Shown in pieces: positions 19,101-26,087 of a stretch of DNA of 27,747 bases. The DNA comes from Bacteroidaceae bacterium. Lineage in GTDB: Bacteria; Bacteroidota; Bacteroidia; Bacteroidales; Bacteroidaceae. Below the pieces are notes generated by a model. The model did not search any database. It saw only the letters and a list, made by a program, of their open reading frames with translations, and was not told the DNA's origin. The position numbers and the translations under genes are program-made. Positions within the stretch are counted from its first letter, which is position 1; every line of letters starts with the position of its first letter. The stretch covers positions 1 to 27,747 of the forward strand of contig JAFYYO010000430.1 in assembly GCA_017557475.1 (NCBI GenBank), in the 5' to 3' direction.

Positions 19101-19607
19101 TCGACCGCTCCCAAGAACTTCGTGCCTGTGATTGAACTTACGGAAGGAATGCCATCCTCTATCGATGAGAGCTACGTCTCGCCCGTCATCTTTACCGACG
19201 GAAACACGCGATACATACGCTTTCAGGTCATGCAAACCATCGGCCAACGTGCTGATAGCCACATCTTCGCCATGAGTGAGTTCCAAGTACACAAGGCTAT
19301 CATCGACGAGGAAGCATCGCCTTATTACATGAAGTCTAACGTGAAGGAAGCCTTCGATGCACTATTGGCGGAAATCCAAGCAATGCGTCCCCTCCTCGTA
19401 GCAAACACTGCTACAGCCGAAGACCGCGAGTCTTTGAGCCAAGCTATTGAGCGAGCAGAACTTGCTCTGCAGACTGCCGATGAGATAAAACTGCCCTTCT
19501 CCGACCTCTCTTCAAGAGAGCAAGTCATCTACAACCTTGCCGGTCAGCGTGTAAACAAGATTGGAAAAGGCATTTACATTGTGAATGGAAAGAAAGTATT
19601 GAAGTAA
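16197..19607 (+). CDS. Secreted DUF3472-family protein with discoidin and lectin-like domains (1136 aa)
   Basis: The ATG at 16197 is chosen because it gives a clean signal peptide (MKKGLIALACLALTSIMPTYA) and the longer reading starts inside the promoter. The N-terminal part (about 25-145) looks like DUF5077. The next part (about 160-430) matches DUF3472, with WHYMGTLRMAG, YSFLENFGDRGGNLMRRC and the asparagine/tyrosine-rich NSRYDYGHG segment. An F5/8 type C domain lies at about 476-620 (ILDGNISTYYHNKW) and a ricin-like stretch at about 697-830. A second discoidin-like domain spans about 878-1028 (KLIDKKTDTYYETW). A helical linker and the tail YNLAGQRVNKIGKGIYIVNG close the protein. DUF3472 proteins are usually found among glycan-degradation genes, but their reaction is not established to my knowledge. 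It is probably exported and carbohydrate-associated. It has its own promoter and terminator and so is likely monocistronic. Confidence 0.88.
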   Translation: MKKGLIALACLALTSIMPTYATDWQEKTDTIWPARHYRELNGLATGDQRSKSSISWSYTEGSVLVYGIHFPTGHVRADAVFKGIGGKRVTFGVRIVHPATGTVVLETSSTSTKTTSAQQTMEIMPDTEMPYDGWYRFELTCPNGSSTLSQLDLLLFQRTSTLKITDSDIFMAPSVHLWWSTKVPGAPSGQAYNWSYLEVMYPSEYRQPATYQMAIGTDGMYSGIQMPTHGLDDYGHSVLFSVWDNGDVDKDKNLPDIMRSAAVDLGPDAYATRFGGEGTGSSIRYRRDDFWEFDHWVQFLYNVRPDIICVTDSLGNVTEYESTLQTVWFKMAEEPDWHYMGTLRMAGANRLTSGIYSFLENFGDRGGNLMRRCYFRNGAMRSAADGKWYALNHAGYGHTQDNGARNSRYDYGHGLTSLFDKTFYLETGGYMGKRDSLDTCEPPVQGEMPWVDTINIARLEQRVDEGVLHYQTKTTQSRIELTRTVSDPATWKVIKWSDEETVGEGDNGRATMILDGNISTYYHNKWKNGEVKYPHYFDIEAPDTVTISSIGLYQSRESEYRAKKVTISKSDNGTSWKTVGSNLTIEDTDYPTIPLPQPATGKYFRLRFTSGYGTNLVINEVYFKHEYRLDDLLALAQQIIDESDTWRAYAPADLEGLMAVYADGTCTDKEALLQALEDLAHTAQPLTYGVVDKAESFTPLAVYQLHNLSGRGDVISTAEGVPTIVASNASNALEGYRQPCSVTNPYCNWMILHSDKYHEYYLYNLGAKKYLNVDGSTVILSETPIPVNIQKSGKGFSISFNGKYLGVSPSIEKPVVQVSSAGTNSIFQLRTNQYLRPDESVVYEMATEAEQALHDNISELIYQQALQTYAKAFVAQPDLSSLLIRNSTYLTSNANTTQQTEHNLAKLIDKKTDTYYETWYSGITWPQEMSYIQAHLSTVLEAFAFSFTPSQNPDYGLPDIPTDIIVSTSTAPKNFVPVIELTEGMPSSIDESYVSPVIFTDGNTRYIRFQVMQTIGQRADSHIFAMSEFQVHKAIIDEEASPYYMKSNVKEAFDALLAEIQAMRPLLVANTATAEDRESLSQAIERAELALQTADEIKLPFSDLSSREQVIYNLAGQRVNKIGKGIYIVNGKKVLK

Positions 19608-19623
19608 AAGGCACTAATCAAAG

Positions 19624-19655
19624 AAGGCAGCCCCTGCAAAGGAGCTGCCTTTTTT
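19624..19655. terminator. Bidirectional terminator between convergent genes
   Basis: AAGGCAGC (19624-19631) pairs with GCTGCCTT (19644-19651), followed by six T on the plus strand (19650-19655) and by TTCTTTG on the minus strand. It lies between the DUF3472 stop (19607) and the PspC stop (19677) and can serve both. Confidence 0.85.
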
Positions 19656-19676
19656 CGTTTTCCTTCTGTTCGGACA

Positions 19677-20495
19677 TTAGAACATATGAAAGAGCATCTT
19701 GCCCCACATAGTAAAGACGAAGATAAATGGAAACAGTGCGCAGATGCCGATGACAATGAGTATGGCCTTCAGGCAACCTTTGTTCTCGTTCTTGACAACG
19801 ATTGGTTCTGAGTCGTTCATCACTTGCTGAGCGAGGTTGTCGGGTGTGATATCCTTACCTTGTTGACGCAAACGATCCTCTGGAGTTATGGCTGCAGGGG
19901 TCACAAGCCACATTACTATATATATAATAGGAAGGGGAAGGCCGATGCCGAGAAGCGTGAGGGCGATGGCTCCGAGACGCCAAATGACTGGTTCGCCTGC
20001 TTCGAAGTACTTTGCTATACCAGAGCAGACGCCGCCCAAGACCTTGTCGTCGGCACAACGATAGAAGCGATGCGTGCGAACATGCTCACGACCTTTGTCA
20101 TAGGTGTCGCGAGTAAATCGTTCTGCATCCTTGGCAAACTGCTTGAAGTCTTCCTTGAAATGAGTTTCCGAGCCTGTATTGCTCTCCTGTTTATTGTAGT
20201 TCGCGAAGGCACTTTCGGCTTTGTTGTTAGTATCGCCAGCTATCTGTTCGGCATTTCCAATCGTGTCGATAATTCCCTTTACTACAGAGATATCGATGGC
20301 CGTCATACCTGCTTCACGCTTTTTCCACAGGAGTTCTGCCACACGATGCTCAATATCGTCGGCAATCTCATCGCCTCCTTCCTGACGTGAGAAGTAGCGT
20401 TGCATACTATTCAGGTAGTTCTCCAAGAGATTGTAAGCATCCTCATCTATATTATATAATGTACCGAAAAGGTTGATGCTGATGTTCTTTTTCAT
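19677..20495 (-). CDS. PspC-domain inner-membrane protein (272 aa)
   Basis: The N-terminal cytoplasmic part (1-60, LFGTLYNIDEDAYNLLENYL...DDIEHRVAELLW) is the form seen in Bacteroidetes PspC proteins. A charged linker (about 100-140) leads to the PspC domain at about 143-205 (RCADDKVLGGVCSGIAKYF) with its hydrophobic segment (about 170-198). A second membrane segment lies near 243-265. PspC-family proteins take part in envelope-stress (phage-shock-like) responses in other bacteria; the partner here is unknown. It lies 27 bases downstream of a PadR-type regulator gene in the same orientation, an arrangement that suggests an auto-regulated stress operon driven from 20876-20883. Confidence 0.9.
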   Translation of the reverse strand: MKKNISINLFGTLYNIDEDAYNLLENYLNSMQRYFSRQEGGDEIADDIEHRVAELLWKKREAGMTAIDISVVKGIIDTIGNAEQIAGDTNNKAESAFANYNKQESNTGSETHFKEDFKQFAKDAERFTRDTYDKGREHVRTHRFYRCADDKVLGGVCSGIAKYFEAGEPVIWRLGAIALTLLGIGLPLPIIYIVMWLVTPAAITPEDRLRQQGKDITPDNLAQQVMNDSEPIVVKNENKGCLKAILIVIGICALFPFIFVFTMWGKMLFHMF

Positions 20496-20522
20496 TGTTT
20501 TATCGTTTTATGTGATTAATAT

Positions 20523-20846
20523 TTACTGCTTTAGAATGTTTACGGTCCTTAGGATTTCCTCCCAACTGGCATCAAGCTGAGTGAGAGCTTCCTGTCCATC
20601 ATCGGTCAGGACATAGTACTTTCGAGGCGGTCCTTGCGTACTCTCACGCCATTCATACCCGAGAAGTCCGTCCCTTTTCAACCTTGAGAGCAAGGGGTAG
20701 AGCGTTCCTTCCATCACAATCATCTCGGCTTCATGCAACCTTTGAATGATGTCGTTCGCATAGCAAGGCTGGTGTCGGAGCAAAAGCATGATGCAGTATT
20801 CGAGCATACCTTTGCGCATCTGCGATTTCGTGTTGTCCGTATTCAT
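20523..20846 (-). CDS. PadR-family transcriptional regulator (107 aa)
   Basis: A short winged-helix repressor. The PadR signature is visible as the first helices (MLEYCIMLLLRHQPCYANDI), the recognition region MEGTLYPLLSRLKRDGLL and the wing GPPRKYYVLTDDGQEAL. The length is typical of the small PadR subfamily, which has a single C-terminal dimerisation helix. It is the first gene of a two-gene operon with pspC. A perfect 7-bp inverted repeat at 20897-20915, just upstream of its -7 element, is the likely operator, so it probably represses its own operon in response to an envelope or small-molecule signal. Confidence 0.92.
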   Translation of the reverse strand: MNTDNTKSQMRKGMLEYCIMLLLRHQPCYANDIIQRLHEAEMIVMEGTLYPLLSRLKRDGLLGYEWRESTQGPPRKYYVLTDDGQEALTQLDASWEEILRTVNILKQ

Positions 20847-20875
20847 TTATTATAACTTTTCTCGTTTTGATACTG

Positions 20876-20883
20876 CAAAGGTA
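20876..20883 (-). promoter_or_regulatory. -7 element of the padR-pspC operon
   Basis: The minus strand reads TACCTTTG, a perfect TAnnTTTG, 30 bases upstream of the padR ATG (20846). The -33 TTG is not at ideal spacing; the inverted repeat occupies that region. Confidence 0.65.
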
Positions 20884-20896
20884 GGCATAATATGAA

Positions 20897-20915
20897 TACC
20901 TTGTATCGCAAGGTA
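20897..20915. promoter_or_regulatory. Candidate PadR operator (inverted repeat)
   Basis: TACCTTG-TATCG-CAAGGTA is a perfect 7-bp inverted repeat with a 5-base spacer. It lies 13 bases upstream of the padR -7 element, over the -33 region. Its position and symmetry suit a dimeric winged-helix repressor. Assignment to PadR is by location only. Confidence 0.6.
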
Positions 20916-21019
20916 CTAAACTTTAACATCTTTTAATACTTGGGGCGTTCTTCCCGTCGATTAGGCACATCATGTTGAAAGGCGCTCCCAATGCGGGTTT
21001 CACACGATACAGGCCAAGT

Positions 21020-21195
21020 CGGCAGACTAGGCACGGCTAATTGATCAACTAGACGTGGCTAATTCGCAAACTAGGCGTGGCTAGTTGGCGAACTAGGCGT
21101 GGCGTGTTTGAAATCATAACGTGTAATGTTGGCAAACATAACGTGTATCATTTGCAAACATAACGTGTGTCGTTTGAGGACAATCCACGTAATGT
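21020..21195. repeat. Intergenic 22-bp-period repeat array C (8 units, two subtypes)
   Basis: Eight in-register 22-base units start at 21020, 21042, 21064, 21086, 21108, 21130, 21152 and 21174. The first four are subtype 1 (CAAACTAGGCGTGGCTAGT and variants, matching array A). Units 5-7 are subtype 2 (CAAACATAACGTGTATCAT and variants, matching array B), and unit 8 is degenerate. The switch happens without any change of phase. Units 6 and 7 differ at three of 22 bases. The array lies between the divergent padR and alkaline phosphatase genes and ends 66 bases before the TTG of the phosphatase promoter. The remainder of this 488-base gap holds the two promoters and about 100 unremarkable bases at 20916-21019. 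Confidence 0.88.
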
Positions 21196-21241
21196 TTTAC
21201 GAGTTGACGAGCAGACAAAGGACTCTTACAACTAAAAGATG

Positions 21242-21262
21242 AAAGAAAAATAATTTTTCTTT
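21242..21262. promoter_or_regulatory. A/T palindrome abutting the alkaline phosphatase promoter
   Basis: AAAGAAAAAT (21242-21251) and ATTTTTCTTT (21253-21262) are perfect 10-bp inverted arms separated by one base. The right arm runs into the -33 TTG at 21262-21264. It may be a regulator site or simply an A-tract element that boosts the promoter. Confidence 0.45.
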
Positions 21263-21291
21263 TGCATTTTGCCCAATTTTTCATAACTTTG
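21262..21291 (+). promoter_or_regulatory. Full Bacteroidetes promoter for the alkaline phosphatase operon
   Basis: TTG (21262-21264), 19 bases, then TAACTTTG (21284-21291) match the phylum consensus at ideal spacing. The start codon follows 43 bases later at 21335. Confidence 0.85.
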
Positions 21292-21334
21292 TACGCAGAT
21301 TGGATAATTATATAACTTAAAATAAACAACAAAC

Positions 21335-22726
21335 ATGAAAAAGCGTATCTTTTCAATGCTGAGCATCCTCGTGATTGCTCTTGCTGCCTTTGCTGAAGGC
21401 AGAGCCAAGTATGTGTTCTATTTCATCGGTGATGGAATGGGTGTGAATCAAGTCAATGCAGCCGAGACCTATCTTGGTGCGCTCGAAGGCCGCATTGGTA
21501 TTCAGGAACTTTGCTTCCCCAGCTTCCCCTACTTTGGCCTCATCAACACTCAGAGTGCCACGAATGGTGTGACCGACTCGGCTGCAGGCGGAACTGCTTT
21601 GGCTTGCGGGCACAAGACGAAGAACGGTGCTGAAGGCATGCTGAAGGACTTAGAGACACCCATTACAAGCATTGCTCAATGGGCTCATGATGCAGGAGCG
21701 GCAGTTGGCGTATCGACCAGTGTGAGCATAGATCACGCGACTCCTGCGGCTTTCTACTCGCATGTTCCAAAGCGCAGCATGGCTTACGAGATTGGTTCTC
21801 AACTGCCAGGCACGGGCTTTGACTTCTTTGGAGGAAGTGATTTCGTTAAGCCCAACAATCCAGATGGCGGTCCAGACCTCTATGCACAGGCTCAGGCTGG
21901 CGGCTACACGATTGCTCGCGGCTACAAGGATTACCAGAAGAAAGCCAAGAAGGCCGACAAGATGATTCTCTTCCAAACTGAGGCTGCAAGCAAGATCGAC
22001 AACAGTTGCATCCCTTATGCACTCGACCGTACGAAGGACGACCTTACCCTGCAGGACATCACTCGCGCAGGTATCAACTTCCTCATGAAGAAGCAAGGAC
22101 TTCGCGATGGCTTCTTCTTCATGGTAGAAGGCGGCAAGATCGACTGGGCTTGCCACGCAAACGACCCCACTTTCATCAGCGAACTCATCGATATGGACAA
22201 TGCCGTTAAGGTGGCTTACGAGTTCTATCAGCAACATCCAGACGAGACACTTATCGTCGTAACTGCTGACCACGAGACTGGCGGCCTTGTTCTAGGTCGC
22301 GGAGCTTACGAGTTGAACCTCAAGGCAATTGCTTCTCAACGCATGAGTATGGTGAAGCTCGAGCGCGAACTCAAGGCTAAGAAGGAGAAGATGGGCGACG
22401 CTTTTACATGGGAAGAAGGCAAGAAGTTCCTCACCGAGAACTTTGGCTTCTGGGGAGATGTGAAGGTCAGCGACGACCAGGCAAAGCGTCTCGAGAACTC
22501 TTTCAACGAGTTTAAGGCAGGCAAGGAAGGTGCTGATCGCGTTTGCAGCACAGTTAAGCACGTCATGTCTGAGTGCGCAATGATTGGTTGGCAGAGCGGC
22601 GGCCACAGCAACGGCTACGTTCCCGCCTTCGCAATCGGCGTAGGAGCAGAACAGTTCCATGGTCGCTTCGACAACACCGAAATCTGCAAGAAGATGGCAA
22701 AGGCTGCAGGTTGGGAAGTTAAATAA
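21335..22726 (+). CDS. Periplasmic/secreted alkaline phosphatase (463 aa)
   Basis: A phosphomonoesterase of the alkaline phosphatase superfamily. After a signal peptide (1-20, LSILVIALAAFA) the metal-site motif YFIGDGMG appears (Asp33). The nucleophile motif TDSAAGGTA follows (Ser82), then IDHATPAAFYSH (Asp133-His134), VEGGKIDWACHANDP, VTADHETGG and finally GGHSNGYVP near the C-terminus, supplying the remaining metal ligands. The length is normal for the family. It would release phosphate from organic phosphates outside the inner membrane. It heads an apparent operon with the GH43-like gene 28 bases downstream and the coiled-coil gene. A full promoter, an A/T palindrome and repeat array C lie upstream. 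No PhoB-box assignment is attempted. Confidence 0.95.
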   Translation: MKKRIFSMLSILVIALAAFAEGRAKYVFYFIGDGMGVNQVNAAETYLGALEGRIGIQELCFPSFPYFGLINTQSATNGVTDSAAGGTALACGHKTKNGAEGMLKDLETPITSIAQWAHDAGAAVGVSTSVSIDHATPAAFYSHVPKRSMAYEIGSQLPGTGFDFFGGSDFVKPNNPDGGPDLYAQAQAGGYTIARGYKDYQKKAKKADKMILFQTEAASKIDNSCIPYALDRTKDDLTLQDITRAGINFLMKKQGLRDGFFFMVEGGKIDWACHANDPTFISELIDMDNAVKVAYEFYQQHPDETLIVVTADHETGGLVLGRGAYELNLKAIASQRMSMVKLERELKAKKEKMGDAFTWEEGKKFLTENFGFWGDVKVSDDQAKRLENSFNEFKAGKEGADRVCSTVKHVMSECAMIGWQSGGHSNGYVPAFAIGVGAEQFHGRFDNTEICKKMAKAAGWEVK

Positions 22727-22754
22727 ACAAGAATAACAATAAAGGTAAAAAGAT

Positions 22755-25451
22755 ATGAAAGGAAGAACACTTATTCTCGCTTTACTGCTCTTCCTCCCTC
22801 TCACCATCATGGCTGAGGGAGGCAAGAGTCAGGTTCCTCTGGCAGACCCATACATTCTGCTCGACGGAGACACTTACTATGCCTACGGAACAAACGATGC
22901 CAACGGCATCCGCTGCTACACAAGCAACGACCTACGGCTATGGAAGTACGAAGGCTTGGCCCTGAACAAGAGCAATACAACTGAAACGCAATGGTTCTGG
23001 GCGCCTGAGGTCTATCACATTGGAGACAAGTACATCATGTACTACTCTGCCAACGAGCACCTTTTCGCCGCAACTGCAACCTCTCCCAAAGGACCTTTCG
23101 TGCAGGTTGGTTCCTATCAGATGGAGAGCCTCATCGGCAACGAGAAGTGCATCGACTCGCACGTCTTCTTTGATGTCAAAACCAATGGAGACACCATCGC
23201 TTACATCTTCTTCGTGCGCTTCAATGACGGCAACTGCATCTGGCAAGCTAAGCTCGGCGATGACTTCATCACTCCTGTTGCTGGCACTTTGCGCAAATGC
23301 TTTGCCGCATCACAGTCGTGGGAACTCATACAGGGCAGAGTCAACGAGGGGCCTAATGTCATTAAGTACAGGAACACATACTTCCTGACCTATTCCGGCA
23401 ATGACTATCGCTGTCAGGACTATGCCGTAGGTTATGCCACAACGACAAACATTGCCTCGGGCACTTGGACGAAGTTCTCGAGCAACCCTATCCTTCGCCG
23501 TTGGGACGACCTCGTAGGCACAGGCCATCATTCGCTCTTCTACGACAAGGAGGGCAACTTGCGCATCGTCTTCCATGCCCACAACAGCACAGAAAGCGTT
23601 CAAACTCGCCTGATGTACATCGGCACGATGAAGTTCCAAACCAACAAACTTGTGATGCTTAACGACCCGATTATTCGTCCCACGCTCTCTACTTCTGCGC
23701 CATATAGCCCTGAACTTATCACGCAGAAATGGGGTTTTCAAGACGGCGGAGCGGTCACCGTAGATTTGAACAATGACGGAAACCAAGACATCGTGACCGG
23801 TGGTTTCGGCAATACAGTTCAGAACTCCGCCACAGATGAAGACACAAGCAAGCGCATGTCCTACCTTGCACAATTCTCTTCAACGACTCACAAATGGACG
23901 AAGGTTTCGACGGCCCCACCCTTTCAGGTAGCCGATTATCCTTCCATCATTCCCTGCGATATCAATAATGATGGGAACATGGACATCATTGCCTTCGAGC
24001 AAACGGGCTATGACATTACCGAAGAAGCCTACACCGGCAACTTCGGACACGAAGGCATCTTCCTGGGCAAAGGCAACGGAACCTTTGAAGAAGTCGAGTT
24101 GCAGCTCCCTTTCGACATCAAAGCTCCTTGTAATGCGGAAGTCATCGACATCGACAACGACGGGCGTCTCGACATCATTCTCGTTGGTCATCAAGGCGAA
24201 ACGAACTGCAACATCATCCTGCACAACCAGTCGACTGATGCATCTAACCTCAGTTTTACAGTCGAACCTTTTGAGGAAGAGTTCTTGCTTCGCGAGGCAA
24301 TCATCCAACCTGCCGACTTCAACAACGACGGCTTTCAAGACTTCGCTATCTCTGCACTTGTGGATGAAATGGAAGGACAATTGCGTTTTACGGATGTTTA
24401 CCTCAACAATCCTGAAGAACATGGCAAATTCATCCGCCTTGGATTGGGCGAAAAAGGCGCCAACATCAAGCGCAAGTCCAACGGAGCCTTGCAGGTTGCC
24501 GACTTCAACGACGACGGCTGGCTCGACATCATGCTTTCAGGACTTGGCGAACAATCCTCGGGAGAATCAGCAACTCGGCAGCGCATCTACCTCAACAAGA
24601 AGACGGAAGTGCCCAGTTTCAGCGCAATAAGTTGTGACTTCCAGACAGATACCTACACGCTATCTTCTGCAGCCAGCAACTCTGCAGGCGTGATTGATTG
24701 GGACGGAGACGGCACATACGACATCCTCATTGGCGGTAAAAAGTCGAATGTCTACGGAGGAATGCTCTACCTTAATGACGGACAAGGACGCCTCAAACGC
24801 AACGTGGCCATCCCCGGAGCCACAGGAGCTTGCATCACTTTTCCTGATTATAATGGAGACGGACGCAAAGACTTCCTGCTATGCGGCCTTTCGATGGACA
24901 ACAATTACCTGACCTCAGCACAGCAAGGCCGCAATGCCATCCTCTGCTATAACCTCTACCCTATTCCATCACAACCTGATGCGCCGCTTGCTCCAACCTT
25001 CGATAAGCAAGGCAACTTCGTGACGCTCTCTTGGCAAGCACCAGAGTCGGCACACCCAGGCTTCACCTACGAAATCTTTATCAAAGACGAAAACGGCGAC
25101 CTCATTAACAGCACACCAGCCTTCATAGGCAGTACAAAGGATGGAGTTCGCAAAGTGAATCGCCTTGGACGAGTAGGTTGCATGACAGAATGGAAGTTCT
25201 TCCCCACAAAGCCAGGCACATACACTTGGGGTGTACAAACTGTCGATGCGGCTTACACAGGCTCTGTCTTCACTGAAGGACCGCAGTTCACCGTCACAGA
25301 AGCAGACATCACAACCGACCTTAAAGACCTTAGGAACCAAGCCACTAAGAGCCTTATTTACAATCTTGCAGGGCAGCATCTCTCCAAACCACATAAGGGA
25401 ATCAACATAATCAACAACCATAAAACAACTATTAAAACCTTAAAGCAATGA
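22755..25451 (+). CDS. GH43-like glycosidase fused to a seven-repeat FG-GAP propeller and Fn3 domain (898 aa)
   Basis: After a signal peptide (1-20), residues about 27-300 form a GH43-type five-bladed propeller. The three acidic residues expected in that family can be placed at Asp31 (LADPYILL), Asp134 (CIDSHVFF) and Glu198 (RVNEGPNV), so it is probably active on an arabinose-, xylose- or galactose-containing glycan; the substrate is not deducible. Residues about 337-705 carry seven FG-GAP/VCBS-type Ca-binding repeats of the form D-x-N/D-x-D-G (DLNNDGNQD, DINNDGNMD, DIDNDGRLD, DFNNDGFQD, DFNDDGWLD, DWDGDGTYD, DYNGDGRKD), consistent with one integrin-like seven-bladed propeller. An Fn3-like domain (about 735-845) and a degenerate YNLAGQHLSKPHKGINIIN tail follow. 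Its stop overlaps the next start by ATGA. Confidence 0.88.
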   Translation: MKGRTLILALLLFLPLTIMAEGGKSQVPLADPYILLDGDTYYAYGTNDANGIRCYTSNDLRLWKYEGLALNKSNTTETQWFWAPEVYHIGDKYIMYYSANEHLFAATATSPKGPFVQVGSYQMESLIGNEKCIDSHVFFDVKTNGDTIAYIFFVRFNDGNCIWQAKLGDDFITPVAGTLRKCFAASQSWELIQGRVNEGPNVIKYRNTYFLTYSGNDYRCQDYAVGYATTTNIASGTWTKFSSNPILRRWDDLVGTGHHSLFYDKEGNLRIVFHAHNSTESVQTRLMYIGTMKFQTNKLVMLNDPIIRPTLSTSAPYSPELITQKWGFQDGGAVTVDLNNDGNQDIVTGGFGNTVQNSATDEDTSKRMSYLAQFSSTTHKWTKVSTAPPFQVADYPSIIPCDINNDGNMDIIAFEQTGYDITEEAYTGNFGHEGIFLGKGNGTFEEVELQLPFDIKAPCNAEVIDIDNDGRLDIILVGHQGETNCNIILHNQSTDASNLSFTVEPFEEEFLLREAIIQPADFNNDGFQDFAISALVDEMEGQLRFTDVYLNNPEEHGKFIRLGLGEKGANIKRKSNGALQVADFNDDGWLDIMLSGLGEQSSGESATRQRIYLNKKTEVPSFSAISCDFQTDTYTLSSAASNSAGVIDWDGDGTYDILIGGKKSNVYGGMLYLNDGQGRLKRNVAIPGATGACITFPDYNGDGRKDFLLCGLSMDNNYLTSAQQGRNAILCYNLYPIPSQPDAPLAPTFDKQGNFVTLSWQAPESAHPGFTYEIFIKDENGDLINSTPAFIGSTKDGVRKVNRLGRVGCMTEWKFFPTKPGTYTWGVQTVDAAYTGSVFTEGPQFTVTEADITTDLKDLRNQATKSLIYNLAGQHLSKPHKGINIINNHKTTIKTLKQ

Positions 25452-26071
25452 GAAAGACATTACTTATTGTGTTGATGCTCGTAGCATCATCCTTCGTTGC
25501 ACAAGCGCAGGGCTTTAGAGTTTATCGCAGCGACGGAACTGTCTATCAGTTCAGTTGGGTTGCAGACAGTATTGCATTCTATGAAGGCGAAGGTGATCCC
25601 GATTGGGTGGAGCCTATACCAGAGGAAGTGCGAAATGCAATCACAGAGCTGCAGAGAAGTATTGGTACGCTGCAATCTAGTGTGCATAGCATACAAGCAC
25701 GTGTCGATATGAATGCTACAAGCATTGATAACCTTAGAGACAACGTCACTGCTCTTCAGATGCGAACTGTTTCTCTTGAGGCAGTAGCCTATGAAAGCAG
25801 AGAACGCATCAACAACCTGGAAGAAGGCTATGCCATGCTAAGAGACAAAGCCGATGAAAGTGAAGTAAAAATCCAAGAACTTCAGATGCGAAATGCAAAT
25901 CTTGAGACAATAGTCGCTAATAACAACAATCAAATCGAAGTCCTTCAGGAAGACAATGCCATGCTGAAGGAAAGAGTTGAGAACAACGAACTGTTTATCC
26001 GTGATCTCTTGACCATGATCAATGCTTTGGAAACACGAGTCAGAAACCTCGAGGATCTTATCGCGCAATAA
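25448..26071 (+). CDS. Secreted long coiled-coil protein (207 aa), translationally coupled
   Basis: Its ATG overlaps the stop of the GH43-like gene (ATGA at 25448-25451), so translation is probably coupled. It has a signal peptide (1-20, MLVASSFVAQAQ) and no lipobox cysteine. The short domain FRVYRSDGTVYQFSWVADSI is a motif common at the N-termini of secreted Bacteroidales proteins, and a similar VYLKDG...VDSV segment occurs in the CotH protein. From about residue 58 to the end the sequence is a nearly continuous heptad coiled coil (ITELQRSIGTLQSSVHSIQA, INNLEEGYAMLRDKADESEV, LETRVRNLEDLIAQ). It may be an oligomeric stalk or scaffold holding the upstream enzyme. No family name can be given. 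Confidence 0.85.
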   Translation: MRKTLLIVLMLVASSFVAQAQGFRVYRSDGTVYQFSWVADSIAFYEGEGDPDWVEPIPEEVRNAITELQRSIGTLQSSVHSIQARVDMNATSIDNLRDNVTALQMRTVSLEAVAYESRERINNLEEGYAMLRDKADESEVKIQELQMRNANLETIVANNNNQIEVLQEDNAMLKERVENNELFIRDLLTMINALETRVRNLEDLIAQ

Positions 26072-26087
26072 ATAAGCTTGCCCTCCT

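Noticed and set aside
21020..21195. Array C considered as a CRISPR array
   Set aside because: Units are contiguous and degenerate with no unique spacers, and no cas genes are present.
21114..21356. 80-codon minus-strand frame across array C and the phosphatase promoter
   Set aside because: It runs through the repeat array, a palindrome and a full promoter, and has no recognisable protein features.
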